Assembly: GCA_021464245.1 (NCBI GenBank)
Contig: JADCRB010000114.1
Location: forward strand, 3,410,001-3,474,000
DNA length: 64,000 bases
Direction of reading: 5' to 3'
Origin: Carallia brachiata
Lineage: Eukaryota; Streptophyta; Magnoliopsida; Malpighiales; Rhizophoraceae
Shown here: positions 47,579-58,610 of the stretch, one piece after another
Position numbering within the stretch: the stretch's first letter is position 1
Layout: the number at the start of each line of letters is the position of its first letter
Position numbers and translations under genes: made by a program
Notes under the pieces: model-generated
Told to the model about the DNA's origin: nothing
The model's input: only the letters and a program-made list of their open reading frames with translations
The model's database searches: none

Positions 47579-47954
47579 AAAAAAAAAAACGACCTTTCGC
47601 TCCTCTGGCGCCACGCATTACCAATCCACTTTCAGACTTTCGTCAAGTTGACGAAAAAAACAAAACAAAAAAGATGGTAATGGTTGAAGATATTTTAATT
47701 TTATTTTAATTTAATGGATATCAAATTTTGGGCTCTCTTCTATTTGGGGTTATTTGGGGTTGAGGGGTAGTTTTGGCCGGGGGGGGGGGGGGGGAGTTAT
47801 GCGAATAAACGTTTCTAAGTCCTTTTATCGGTTGAATTTTTATGGTTTTTATTTTTTTTTATTTCTGAATTATTACACTCTTTAGTAAAATTTACTGTAA
47901 ACATATTTAAACAAAAAAACAAAGAAAGAAAAAGTCAAGTCTTTTGTCGGTGTT

Positions 47955-48760
47955 GCCAATTTCAAAGTTGACAACACCGACGCGGAAAAAATTTTCAAAA
48001 AAATATTCTTTTCCCACAATATTTTCACACGGGAAAGGAGTCCTATAAATAGGCCTTTACCCTTCAGTTCAAAATATATTCAGAAAATCTGTAAACAGAA
48101 AAATATAGAAAATTTGAGAGAAAAAGAAATTTTGAAAATTTCTCAAGAAAAATTTTCTTTTTCCTACGTGTTTTTACCCTGCAGTATACTCTTCTAACTC
48201 CTTTTTTAGAGATATTTCAGGAGTAAGTCCCAAAAAAATTTTTGTTTCCATTTTTAAAGTTATTTTTAGATTTATATTATTGGATCGCTCTAGATCTGAA
48301 TTTATGAGAATATAGATCTAAAAATATTAAATTACTACAAATCCGGCTGGGATTAAGTCTCATACGGCTTTCAGCAAAGTCCAGGCAGGTCATCCGAGAA
48401 CAAGTCCTTTCGACTCTCGGTGAAATTAAGTTAGAGCGGTTCAGATCAGATCTCTGCGGTTCTTAACCGTAGTCTAAACGTCCAAATCAGATACAGTTTC
48501 AGTCTACCCAGTTCAAGATAAAGCTGTGGAAATTATTTCTGTCAAGATCAAGCTCGTGCAGCCCTTGACGAAGTCAAAAAAAAAAAGAACACTAATCGGA
48601 GGATTTACGGAGATCGACACCACGTAAATTTTCTTTTATTTTAAATTTTTATTTGTAATTTGTTTTTTGTATTTTCGAGTTTAATTGTTTTAAACTTGAA
48701 ATTTACTCGTTACACTTACTAAACTCTGTAGTAGTACCAATCCGATCAGTCATTTTATTG
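47955..48760 (+). mobile_element. Candidate solo LTR or pararetrovirus-like promoter and structured leader
   Basis: A perfect 10-base inverted repeat (gtcggtgttg ... caacaccgac, 47946-47981) precedes a canonical TATA box in CCTATAAATAGGCC (48040-48053). About 25-30 bases later comes a likely transcription start and a long leader with many short stems: ccgaga/tctcgg (48393-48421), cggtt/aaccg (48457-48469), and tagatct/agatcta near 48290-48320. No gene follows within 1 kb. This layout fits an LTR (U3-R-U5) or the promoter and leader of an endogenous pararetrovirus. I found no second LTR copy, no clear tRNA primer-binding site and no gag/pol frames, so the class is undecided. Confidence 0.35.
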
Positions 48761-49539
48761 CTAGAAATCATATAAATTACCAATACTAACTACTTCAACA
48801 TATAATTTTTAGAACGGCGGATATGTCTATTATCCACTTTAGTGCAACACCACAATTAAAATATGTCCTAAGAGAAGCAATTCAAAGTTTCAGTCAAAAT
48901 CTATACTAAATAACAGAATATAAAGCCTTGTAACTAAAGCTATACAGTCCTAAATACACTTATCTTTATTTTTCAATTTATTAAGAAGCTCATTGTGTTA
49001 TGAGTTACACAATGGAGTAACTTTTCCTTTCTTATAAATTTCACACTCTTCCTTTCTATAACTAGAATAATAGTAAATATTATAGTGTACTCTGAAAGAC
49101 TTAGTACACCTTTTGTTATAACAACGCAATTAGGTGCTTCGTTCCACTAGTTCCCTTTTTGACAGGAACATTGACAAATTATTGGCGTTTCTGAACTTAT
49201 ATATAGAAACAATACTCCTCCTCATCTTGTTCCTAATGTGATGGAAGAGTATAAATGTTCGTAGGACCTCTCGGTTGGATGATTTATCCTTGCTATAGTA
49301 ACTTTGATGTCACTTTCCATAATCAACTTACGACGTGTAGCCCAGTCACCTCAGACCACAAAGAAGTTGTCTCGGATATAATCTTCAACCTAGCCAAGTT
49401 GGAGTTTGCTACTCAACATTCGCTTTGGCCTTGTTAATTAAAGTTTGATCCCTAATGTTGGCTTTTAAGGCTACCTTTGAGTTATTGCAGACGCATCTAG
49501 TGTGCAACACAAGGGTTTACATGTCAATAATTGCTCTCT

Positions 49540-50150
49540 CTCTCTCTCTTTCTCTCTCCCTTTTGCACTCACTTTCTTTCTCCCTCTATCTCAAAACTCT
49601 CTCGGCCCCTTTCAAAATAAGCCCTTGTTGGTTGGTGGCAGCGATCAGGCACCTCTGTCGACTAACCACTGGACTCTTTCCCTGAGCTTCTCTTTGTCCG
49701 GCTCCTCCCTTTTTCCTCCTTCCTCTTGCCTTTGTTCCTTCTCCTCTCCTCTCCAATTTCTCCCCTACTCACACCCTCGAAACCACCTTAATGGGGCTTT
49801 TGGTTTGTTTTATGTTAGATCAGTTTTCAATAATGTCACCCACGGTCTTATTAACTCTATATCTATACTCCCTGGTGTTTTTCCTGTATTTTCGCCCTTT
49901 TTGGCACCATCAACGCCGTCATACTAGTAGCCGACGCATCAGTCTCCACCTCTGCTTTTGCTACCGACGCCATTGTACCAACAGCCGGCACGACCGTTGG
50001 AGTCTAGGACTCTACAGCTCGAGCAGGGCGCTAACGCCACCCCCAGAGATGCTGTCTTTACCGGTGCAGTCGTAGCCGTCGCAGTTCGTAGTCATTGCCA
50101 CTGTCCGCCGTCGTCAAATTTGTCAGGAAGTGCTTTTGTTAGACTTTATT
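49540..50150 (+). other. Pyrimidine-rich leader plus GC-rich body, possible retroposon
   Basis: A pyrimidine-rich stretch (49538-49790, with a (TC)n core at 49531-49557) is followed by a GC-richer segment (49910-50110) whose frames are rich in alanine, valine, threonine and serine (for example DASVSTSAFATDAIVPTAG). Frames of 141 and 94 codons exist but show no known domain and are low in complexity. The layout mirrors 25600-24510 on the other strand, suggesting the same repeat family. Confidence 0.25.
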
Positions 50151-53100
50151 GAGTTGGGTGATTTGTCCTGCCTGTATTTTGTTCTATATTTATAGTTTAG
50201 TTGTTTCGAAAATCATTATCGAGTATATCCAGATGATTTTTATTATAAGTCCATTGAGATGTAGTTTATACTACTGTAGGTAGTTTTATCTAATTGGATT
50301 AGACATAATTAACACATCGAGATTAAGTAAATTTAATCGTAATCTAGTAGGTAATTTTAGTTTTAAACTTTGTGACCAGTTTGTTTGTGGTCAGTTTGAC
50401 CTCATGATATATAGGTCACATGTGTCGATTTAGTCTTCTGTTTCAAGTATGTATTTCAAATGTTTTTGCATCAACCTTACGTGTGATTTCAGTGCATACT
50501 AATACAATGATTCTATACTGGTTAAAAGAGGGTTTACATGTCAATTCCGTCTGCTTCCACTTTTGACAATTTTTTTCTTTTCACCGACGCATTTTGTGAT
50601 CAGTCGTGAGCCGCATTTAGAGGCCCAGATACTTTGGAAGTATGTGAATAATCACGTTAGGAAAAAAAAAAAAAAATAGAGAGATTGAGCATTTATTTTA
50701 GTAGTTGAGAAGAATGCCTCTCAACTTGAAATCTCACTAATATCATTTCTTTTTTTTTTATATATACTTAATAAGATTTCTTGTAAAAAAAAAAAAAAAC
50801 CAATGAGAAGCGCTAATAGTTTGGTTCCTCGTCATGCAGTTGGACATGCGCATCTAACTCAATTAAATCTCACGCGATTCCTTTTTTTTTTCTTTTTTTT
50901 TTTCTCTCTTAGTGTCAACTTTTTTCACTTAAGTGGAGTAAATTTTATTAAAGTGCGAATTGTGAGCTAAACAGTTTTTTTCGGAAAAATTGTTAGGACA
51001 TAGGAAAAAAGTGCAACAATTCACTGACTTAATGCAATCATATTAAAAAAAATATAAGACAATAATTATAAAATTAAAATATAAAACTAAGTAAGTGTTA
51101 ATTTAAAAATTTAAAATACATATCACATGTAGTATATGCCAAAATTTTTCTTAAGAAAATTTAAAAAAAAATAAATACGAGTATACTAAATTTAGGACTG
51201 GTTGCATCTTTTATAGTTTTTTGGAACAATTTCACTTTGGAGCACAAACTTTTCCCATTTTATTAATAGTTTTGGATCAGATCACAATATAGGGACCCGG
51301 AAAACAATAAAACACTGGGAAAAATTAACCGGCACCAAATTATTTGGGAAAATGCCCCAATTGCCTCTGCGAAGAATCAATCTAGTCCAAAAACAAAAAA
51401 TTACACGAGATTGAAAACTGCTTTAAAATCTACAAAATTGATCCTTCGTGCAATTAAAAAAATATATATTATATCAAGTAGATTTTTGTCTCGAGAATGA
51501 GTACGGTTTTTGTCACACAATATCTAGACGATAACTAATTATATGTTCACGTAAAAGTTAACTAATTATATACATATATATATATATATCGATTTGAGGA
51601 TAAAGTATTTCTTAAAACCATCCACGTCTTTCCTACGCTTTTATTAATATTTAATTTGAAACCATTTTGACAAAAATATCACGTAGGAAAGCCTCGCCAT
51701 TTACGGACATCTGGCTGCATAGGCATTTCAATAGAGCGTATTACAATTGGAGGACAAACTTTTAAATTTATCTATCATTTTGTAGAATAATTGAAATCTT
51801 AACATTTAGTGAAAATATAGAATTTTTTTACGTTCTAATAATTTTAAATGAAGGTATAATTTACCAAAAAAGAAAAGAAAATGGAATAAAAAGTGGAAAA
51901 AAAAAGTAATTTCACCTTACTCGAAGATTTCAGTTGGCTTTAGTTGTCTCACAAACCCGATTAAGGCATCGTATATACTTCGTATGTATTCTATGTTTTT
52001 TTAATTTAACAATTTTTTCATTATCATGCTATCATGTCAATTTAGAAATATTAGAAAATATTCCAATCTAATCGGACGTCCCCCCCCAAAGGGATAAAAG
52101 ACTGAAATTGAAAAGAGAAGTAACTACAATAATGATCTGATTGTTTTGAGTCTCCCTAGATATAGAATGGCAATGTTTTTAATTTAACAATTTTTTATCA
52201 TTTTTCTTTTCTAATTTATAAATTTTAATTCATCAACAAAAAAAAAAAAGGTTTCCAATGTGAATTATATTTGTGAGCATTTAATTTATCTGTTATGATT
52301 GTTTCATGTTGCTAGCTGACACTATATGTGGACTGTTCAGGGATCATCCGACATAGATTTTCAGAAGCGATCAAAAGTCATTTATTAAGTGGGTTCTCAT
52401 CAATATGCACTTTGAATTATCTAAATTTTTTCAATTGTATATTAATTAGAAATTGATTTTTTTTTTCTTTTGCATAATGTTGTTATGACAAAAAGGGTAA
52501 CTCATATGTAAATACTTTGAGGCATACGCACATAATCTTCAATTTTGATCAGGTGTTGGGCATGCGGGGCGTTTTTTCCCCCTTTATCCAGTGAAAGGTG
52601 ATAACGTCTTGATCTTTTTCTTACTCCTTTTTCAGGGGGACTTTTGAACTTACTGCCTAAATTATCCTAGTTGTCTTTTCTACTTTTCAATAACTTTCAA
52701 AAATTGTAACTTTGTAAATATTGCCTCTGACATATTAACCATTACAGTGTCTATTCCCTGTTGGAATAAAATGGTTATTTATTTTGGGTTTAGAGTTTCA
52801 TCCAAAATGTTTCACGTTCATATGTTGACAAGGAATTCTATTTCTTTTGTGGCAAAGGATGTAATTCCATTAAAAAAAATCGTAGGTTTAAATCAGTTAG
52901 TACAAACTTATCTTATGGACTCCAATATACATAGTTATAAAATCTAACCAGATTATATCTAGAATGTGCAATGGCTGATCCAAATAAAAAAAAAAATTCA
53001 GGGGAACAAACTTCAAATGTACAAATAAAATAACGAAAACTAGTATATAATATTAAAAAAACTTAAATTAATTATTCTGAATAATAAACATCATAATTAT

Positions 53101-54310
53101 ATCACGTAAATTGTAATATTTTAAAATTTATTAAAATATTATAAAAAATAGAAATTATTTTAGTGAATACATTATAAATGGATTATTAAGGAAATAAAAA
53201 GAAAAAGAAAGAAACCGATTTCTTTGAAAAAAAAAACAGAGAGAGAAAGAAAGTGAAGAAGCCAAAAGAAAGAAACGGCTTTCTTAGAAAAGTAAAAGGT
53301 GAATAAAAAAAAAAAGAAAGAAAGGAAGGAAGTTGAAAAAAGAACGAAAGAAACAGGCCAACAAGCAACAAAAAAACAGAGAGCAAGGAAAAAAACAAAA
53401 CAAAACAAAACAAAACAGGCAAAGAAGCAAAAATAAAAATGAAAGTGAAGAAGCAGCAAGTCAAATTTGGGATTTCAAAAACTGTGGGCAAACAAGGAAA
53501 TTGAGGGGGGCAAAGGCTTCTACTACTAGGCTAAAGCTCAATAATTGTAATATTTTATCTACTAAAAGCACATTACTTAAAATTTGAGGGGGGAGGGGGC
53601 CAATTGCCCACCCTCACCACCACCTAGATCTGTTGATGAGAATGTGTTTATTTTTTTTTTAAGTTTTAAAATTAAATTTTAAATATCTTTGATATTATCC
53701 TAAAAGTATTTAGTATTACGTTAAACTTAATTTTTTATTTTTTTTAAATTTTATTTTTTACTAAAACATTTTAAATAGTTTTTGGCCAAATCTTCTAACT
53801 ATAAATGTTTGCCTTTTATCAAAAACATCGAAATCATTGGATACAACAAACCGTTTATATATAATAGGAGACTTGATATTACAAGAAATTCCCTTTGGAT
53901 TCCAAACTCTATCGGTTGTTCTTAATCATTATAATTTTTGAGTGTTCATTGTTCAATAACTCGAACAGAATCTGAATCCTAGCTAGTCGTCATGTACGCT
54001 CGCTTTTAGTCCTCTCACTTTAGCACTAAATAACAAACTCAAATGGGAATCATCAAAGGCACGATTTGCCTTTTCAATTAGAAATTTTGGTCCTTATCCT
54101 CCGTACTAATACCTACCATTACCAAATGACAACGAATAATTTGTTCCATTAGGTTTTAGACTTTAAAATTCATTCTCTTTCACGTCAACTACTTCATTGG
54201 TCTATTTTAAGTTTATACACACTATAATTTCCTAGACCATATTGGTTTATATGTTAGTACTCTTTTGCAGAGTTTATAAACATGATGATTCTCATGCTCT
54301 TAAGAGTCTT
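50151..54310. other. Intergenic, AT-rich
   Basis: No recognisable gene. It holds A/T-runs at 50660, 50755, 50790 and 50880, a C-run at 52080, and a purine-rich block at 53185-53460 (listed separately). A 66-codon frame at 52747-52947 is unassigned. Confidence 0.4.
53185..53460. repeat. Low-complexity polypurine block
   Basis: About 275 bases dominated by GAAA/GAAG/CAAA units on the plus strand, with very few pyrimidines. It yields spurious lysine-rich (plus) and phenylalanine/leucine/serine-rich (minus) frames of 84-101 codons. Confidence 0.75.
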
Positions 54311-54990
54311 CTCCTAAGCTATGTATATAAACCATACACATTGCTCCTTTTAGATTCTCTCTCTCTAGACACTTAGTACTGACTTAAGTATCATAGTGCT
54401 AATGTTGAGAAGACTCCTCGGTTCTCCGTAACCGTGCTTCATTTTATAGGTGTTAAATCTCGATCGACCATTCTCAATCTAATAACTTTATCTTAACTAA
54501 GCTCGATACCCTTCGACGACGATTTTCCTTATCACCAACCATTATTTGCCCCCCAACGATCATCATCAACAGTTGCATATCACTATAAAAATTTGACATG
54601 AACATTAATTATTTGATTATTTATATGATCGGGTGCCAATACCTTGTCGTAGGTTAGTCAATGGGTCAGTAGTCTTTGCAACTTGGTTATGGAACAATAT
54701 CTCTTCATGTCAACATGGTCCCTGTTGTGCTCCTTTTCAGCACATTGAATTTCGACAATGTTCTACGTGGTTTGTGCCTTTTTATCACGATTCGCGATAG
54801 ACGCCAAAAATAAGAAGAGAAAAGATTAAGCTAGCTTGAGTTTGAGATAAAAAGTCTTTTTTTTTTCCACCATTGATATATTCCATCACCATTTGGCCCT
54901 GATACCAACTAAAATAGTTGGTTAGTTGATGTTGTCGGACCTGCTCCTAAACTATGTATATAGACCATACACACTGCTCTTTTTAGATTT
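54311..54990 (-). mobile_element. Candidate small LTR element (TRIM-like or decayed Copia)
   Basis: A ~48-base segment is repeated directly at 54311-54358 and 54943-54990, with about five differences; both copies carry ATGTATATA. Next to the second copy, on the minus strand, lies TTGGTATCAGGGCC (54895-54908), close to the tRNA-iMet primer-binding site used by many plant Copia and TRIM elements (TGGTATCAGAGC). On the minus strand the order is therefore LTR-like segment, primer-binding site, ~530-base non-coding interior, LTR-like segment. The repeats are too short and decayed to fix LTR ends. Confidence 0.4.
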
Positions 54991-56079
54991 CTTCATTAAA
55001 AAACCATCACTTTAATTTGGAGCTAGCTCTCTTTTTGTTTCACTTTTTTAACTAATAGATAAATTGTACTTTTTATTTACTTATTTTTTTGTTTCCAGGG
55101 AAAAAAAAAATAAAACTAGCGTTTTATTTTCATATATTATAGGTGAAATTATTGTGGGGCATTTTTTAAAGTGTCAACGTGACATGAAAGCATTTCGCCC
55201 AAAAAATTGTTAAAAGCTGTGGCCAATAATAAAATAAATGTTAAACCCCACAAGTAGTATTTAATTTTTTTATAGATATTTTCTTGATTTAGCATTTACA
55301 AACATGTTTTGCATTTTGACAATCTATAAATCAATTCTTTTTTGTATGTAATGATAATTGATAACACATAAGTTGATATCAAATCGATTGACTCATTAAA
55401 AAAGCTTGTAAATTAAATTATTCTGTACATTAAATAAGAAGATCAATCATTATAAAGAGTTAATGATGAACATATATTAAAAAACACGGTTCTTAAGAGT
55501 TGCAAAAGATTTTTTTTTCTTTTATTTTGAGCAATAAAACTTGCATGAGATTGAAAAATTGAGAATAATAATATTACGTCATTTAAGTTTATTTGTTGTT
55601 GAATATAGAACTTAAAAATTGTAATGAAATAAACATATTACTTTTTAAGTATTAATAAGAACAATTTTCTTAATTAATCTTCTATTTTACTTTCAAATGT
55701 GAATACCATTCAATTAAATAACCTTATATAATATAGATGTTAACTTAATCAAAATAGTTTAGTAAGTCCATCATAATTTTATTGCTAAAATAATAAAAGA
55801 ATAGAAGAAGTAAGAAATATGGACTCAATAATACATCAAATTAACCAGTGTACCATAAGGTCCACAAGTCCACCAACCAAAGTACTCAATCTAGCATCTA
55901 ACAATGACTAGGACAAAAATTAGAAAATTTAGTACGTTAGTTATCATTAAAAAAAATAATAAATAAAAGTTTTACCCCAAAGGCAAAGGAGAAAACAATA
56001 GTTTGGAGTACAAAATTGCTAATAAATGCAAGCCAAAAACATGAGACTGAATTTCTTAAGAAGCTGGATACTTGGTTGA
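54991..56079. other. Intergenic, AT-rich
   Basis: No recognisable gene or defined repeat; mostly A/T. Confidence 0.4.
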
Positions 56080-56290
56080 AACTCCCAACTCTATTATTGA
56101 ATAAGAAAAGGGGGAATGACAACCTAAACAACACAAAAAGGATTGCCAAATAACTCCAGCAAACCTGCAATGGGGTATCAAGTGATGTACTTCTTCGCTA
56201 TTAGAACAACATCGAAAGCATAGGTTAATAAGAGACCATATATTCACGTCTACACAAGTTAGAAATAGTGAGTAATCCTATTCTAAGCAA
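56080..56290 (-). mobile_element. LINE fragment: zinc-binding reverse-transcriptase-associated (zf-RVT) domain
   Basis: On the minus strand one frame gives LTISNLCRREYMV and, after a frameshift, the next gives NLCFRCCSNSEEVHHLIPHC followed by RFAGVIWQSFLCCLG. This is the pattern of the zf-RVT domain at the C-terminus of plant LINE polyproteins (…LT..NL.RR……C..C....E...HL...C..A..IW). The frameshift and lack of flanking reverse transcriptase show it is a dead fragment. Confidence 0.65.
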
Positions 56291-58427
56291 ACAACAAAAG
56301 AAACAGTGATGTGTTCAAGAACAATGATAAATTACTAATTTTTTTTTAAAAAAAATTAGTAATGCTAGCTTAACAAGAATAACATAATCAACGGATAACT
56401 TCAGGCCACTTACAATATACTGATAACTTAGTAAAGTAACTAATCAATAATAGGAACCTTTTGGCCTACAAGATCAAGCTTTTCTCGCTTTTACATTAAA
56501 GTGGTGGATATCACTATAGTAAAATAATGGACATGCCTATAATATTGTGCAAAGCGCACAATTGACAGTATCCTTCCATTTTGCTAGCCATATTATGTAT
56601 AGTTTACTCCTCTGAAATTAAGAATGTTAATTCCTCCGTATGTGAGAGTGAGAGTACTACGAGTCTACAAAAGAAAGGGTTTTATTCAAGGAAATTTGCA
56701 TCGCACACCCTTTAAGTAACAAGCCATACACTTATTTTTTAAACGTACAAGATGCACCCTAAAGTTTTTTATTCTAATAAGAAATAACATTCTCCGTCAA
56801 GTTTCCATCCGAAAAGTTTGATATAATTACAAAAATATCATTATAAATATTATGAACAAACTAAAATGTCTTTTAATACATAAAAAAAATAAGAACGTTA
56901 GAGCGTTAAAAAGAGAAAAAAAAAATGGATGTTAGAATATATATATACACACTCTCTCATTACTGCACAACTTTGCATTGTAAATTTTCCTTTATTCTAT
57001 TTCAAAGCAACAATATTGTCCAAAACGTTATATTTCCAATTTTTAAGCCAGCCAACCAGCTCGCGTTTGAAGCAAATTTCAATGCACCCACAATTCTATT
57101 TATTTTGGGTTTCAACTAGAGATTGAAAGAGTTGACTGCAATATGTTTTGGTAACAAAAAAAATTAATTAATTAGTTACTAATAACTAGAGATGAATAAT
57201 TGCGGAGAGAAAAAGGAGAAGACGAGGAGAATTAAAGATCCTTGTCTCATTTGTAGTGTACCCCCTTAAATCCACTTCTGGATCTCTCCATCCAATTATA
57301 CGAAGCGTATACGTGCGTGAACCAACATATTTTTTTTGGTCTTTAGTCTTAAAATGGCGATCAAAGTGGGTAATCACTCTAGGGATGAAGGCTTGGATTT
57401 CCCTTCCAACAGGGACCTTTCGTAGGTTTTGAACCTCGCATATTGGCAAGGACGTGAACCAATATATGTATGTAGACGAAGGTGCATGTCTTTTTCCTAT
57501 TTCCTATGACTTGGCCATCACCCACCAACATATTCTTTAGAAGCCATGTGCACATATATATGCCGCCATTGCAAGGTTATCATTAGAGCTTTGCAAGCAA
57601 GGAAAATGATTAATCATAGCTGCGTACGTCTCTTGAGCATGCAGCCTTCCACATGGAGGAAAAGAAGTTATAATATATTCTTTACCAGGTAGGTATCGAT
57701 TGTGACATTTAAATAATGAACAGAGTGTTTCAACAATTTGAGCCTCCAATTTAAACGCCTTTTTGGTGCATGAAAAATTCATTGGAACGGGATATGACAA
57801 ATAATAAAGTGGAGGAAGAAGTGTTATGATATTGATCGAATCCAAACAAGAAGGAGCTCAAAAAAAAAAAAAAAAAAAAAGGAACTCTTAATAAAACCCA
57901 AGCAACTAGAACAAAATTGTGCCTTAGATATCAAACACTGAAAGAAGCAAGGAAGTTGCCTAAAAAAGCTACTAAAGAGAACCATATTGGAAGAGCCTTT
58001 AGAATCAAATCAAGAAAAGCAAGTCTTCAAAAGAAATCATGGGGCATCCCAATGAAAGGTGCAAGGATTTGCTATTTTATGGTATGATTTCAAATTGTGT
58101 GTTTTCAATTTTTTTTAAAAAAAAAATTAATTGAATAGCTTCTATTAGCTACTCATTATATCTTTGACTTTTTCTTCAAAACTATTAATTTGGTAAAGTT
58201 GGTTTGCGAAACTAATTATATATAGAACAAAATTAATCTCTTACAATTCCTTTTGTTTCTAGAAAATTATTATCGTTTGCTTTAGATACCATTGTATGGA
58301 CTAAAAAATAATACAATGTATCCACAACTGTTAGAATAAACAACTAAAGAGTGCAAGAATCTCATTCAATAATTGTGCGTGCACTCGAACATTATACATA
58401 TTTTTCATTAGAATAAATGTTGGTGGA
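56291..58427. other. Intergenic
   Basis: AT-rich, with two less AT-rich patches (57190-57470 and 57540-57845) that carry minus-strand frames of 87 and 102 codons. Neither shows a known domain or splice context that would support a gene. A 20-base A-run lies at ~57861-57880. Confidence 0.4.
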
Positions 58428-58450
58428 TCAGTGATTTTTGTGTCGAATTA

Positions 58451-58579
58451 TGTGCCGAATGAAATTGGAACTATTATTTTTGAAACTAGAACTGATATTT
58501 TTGAACTAGTTGTTATTTTTACATTTCAAAAATATCAGTCGCAGTTTTAAAAATAACAACTGCGGTTTTGTTCGGCACA
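58451..58579. repeat. Fold-back MITE-like inverted repeat, 55-base arms
   Basis: The left arm (58451-58505, starting tgtgccgaa) and right arm (58525-58579, ending ttcggcaca) are complementary at roughly four of five positions, around a 19-base loop. Both ends are a perfect 9-base terminal inverted repeat. Just outside, gggac-aaaa-gtccc (58587-58600) forms another small stem, so the original element may have been longer (to ~58610). No coding capacity. Confidence 0.8.
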
Positions 58580-58610
58580 AAATCCCGGGACAAAAGTCCC
58601 GAGACACGTA

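Noticed and set aside
49502..49927. 141-codon frame
   Set aside because: Low-complexity Ser/Leu/Phe/Pro from a TC-rich tract.
53172..53491. Frames of 84-101 codons on both strands
   Set aside because: Artefacts of the polypurine block.
57537..57845. 102-codon minus-strand ATG frame
   Set aside because: Composition is plausible, but there is no known domain, promoter or conservation that I can judge; not called.
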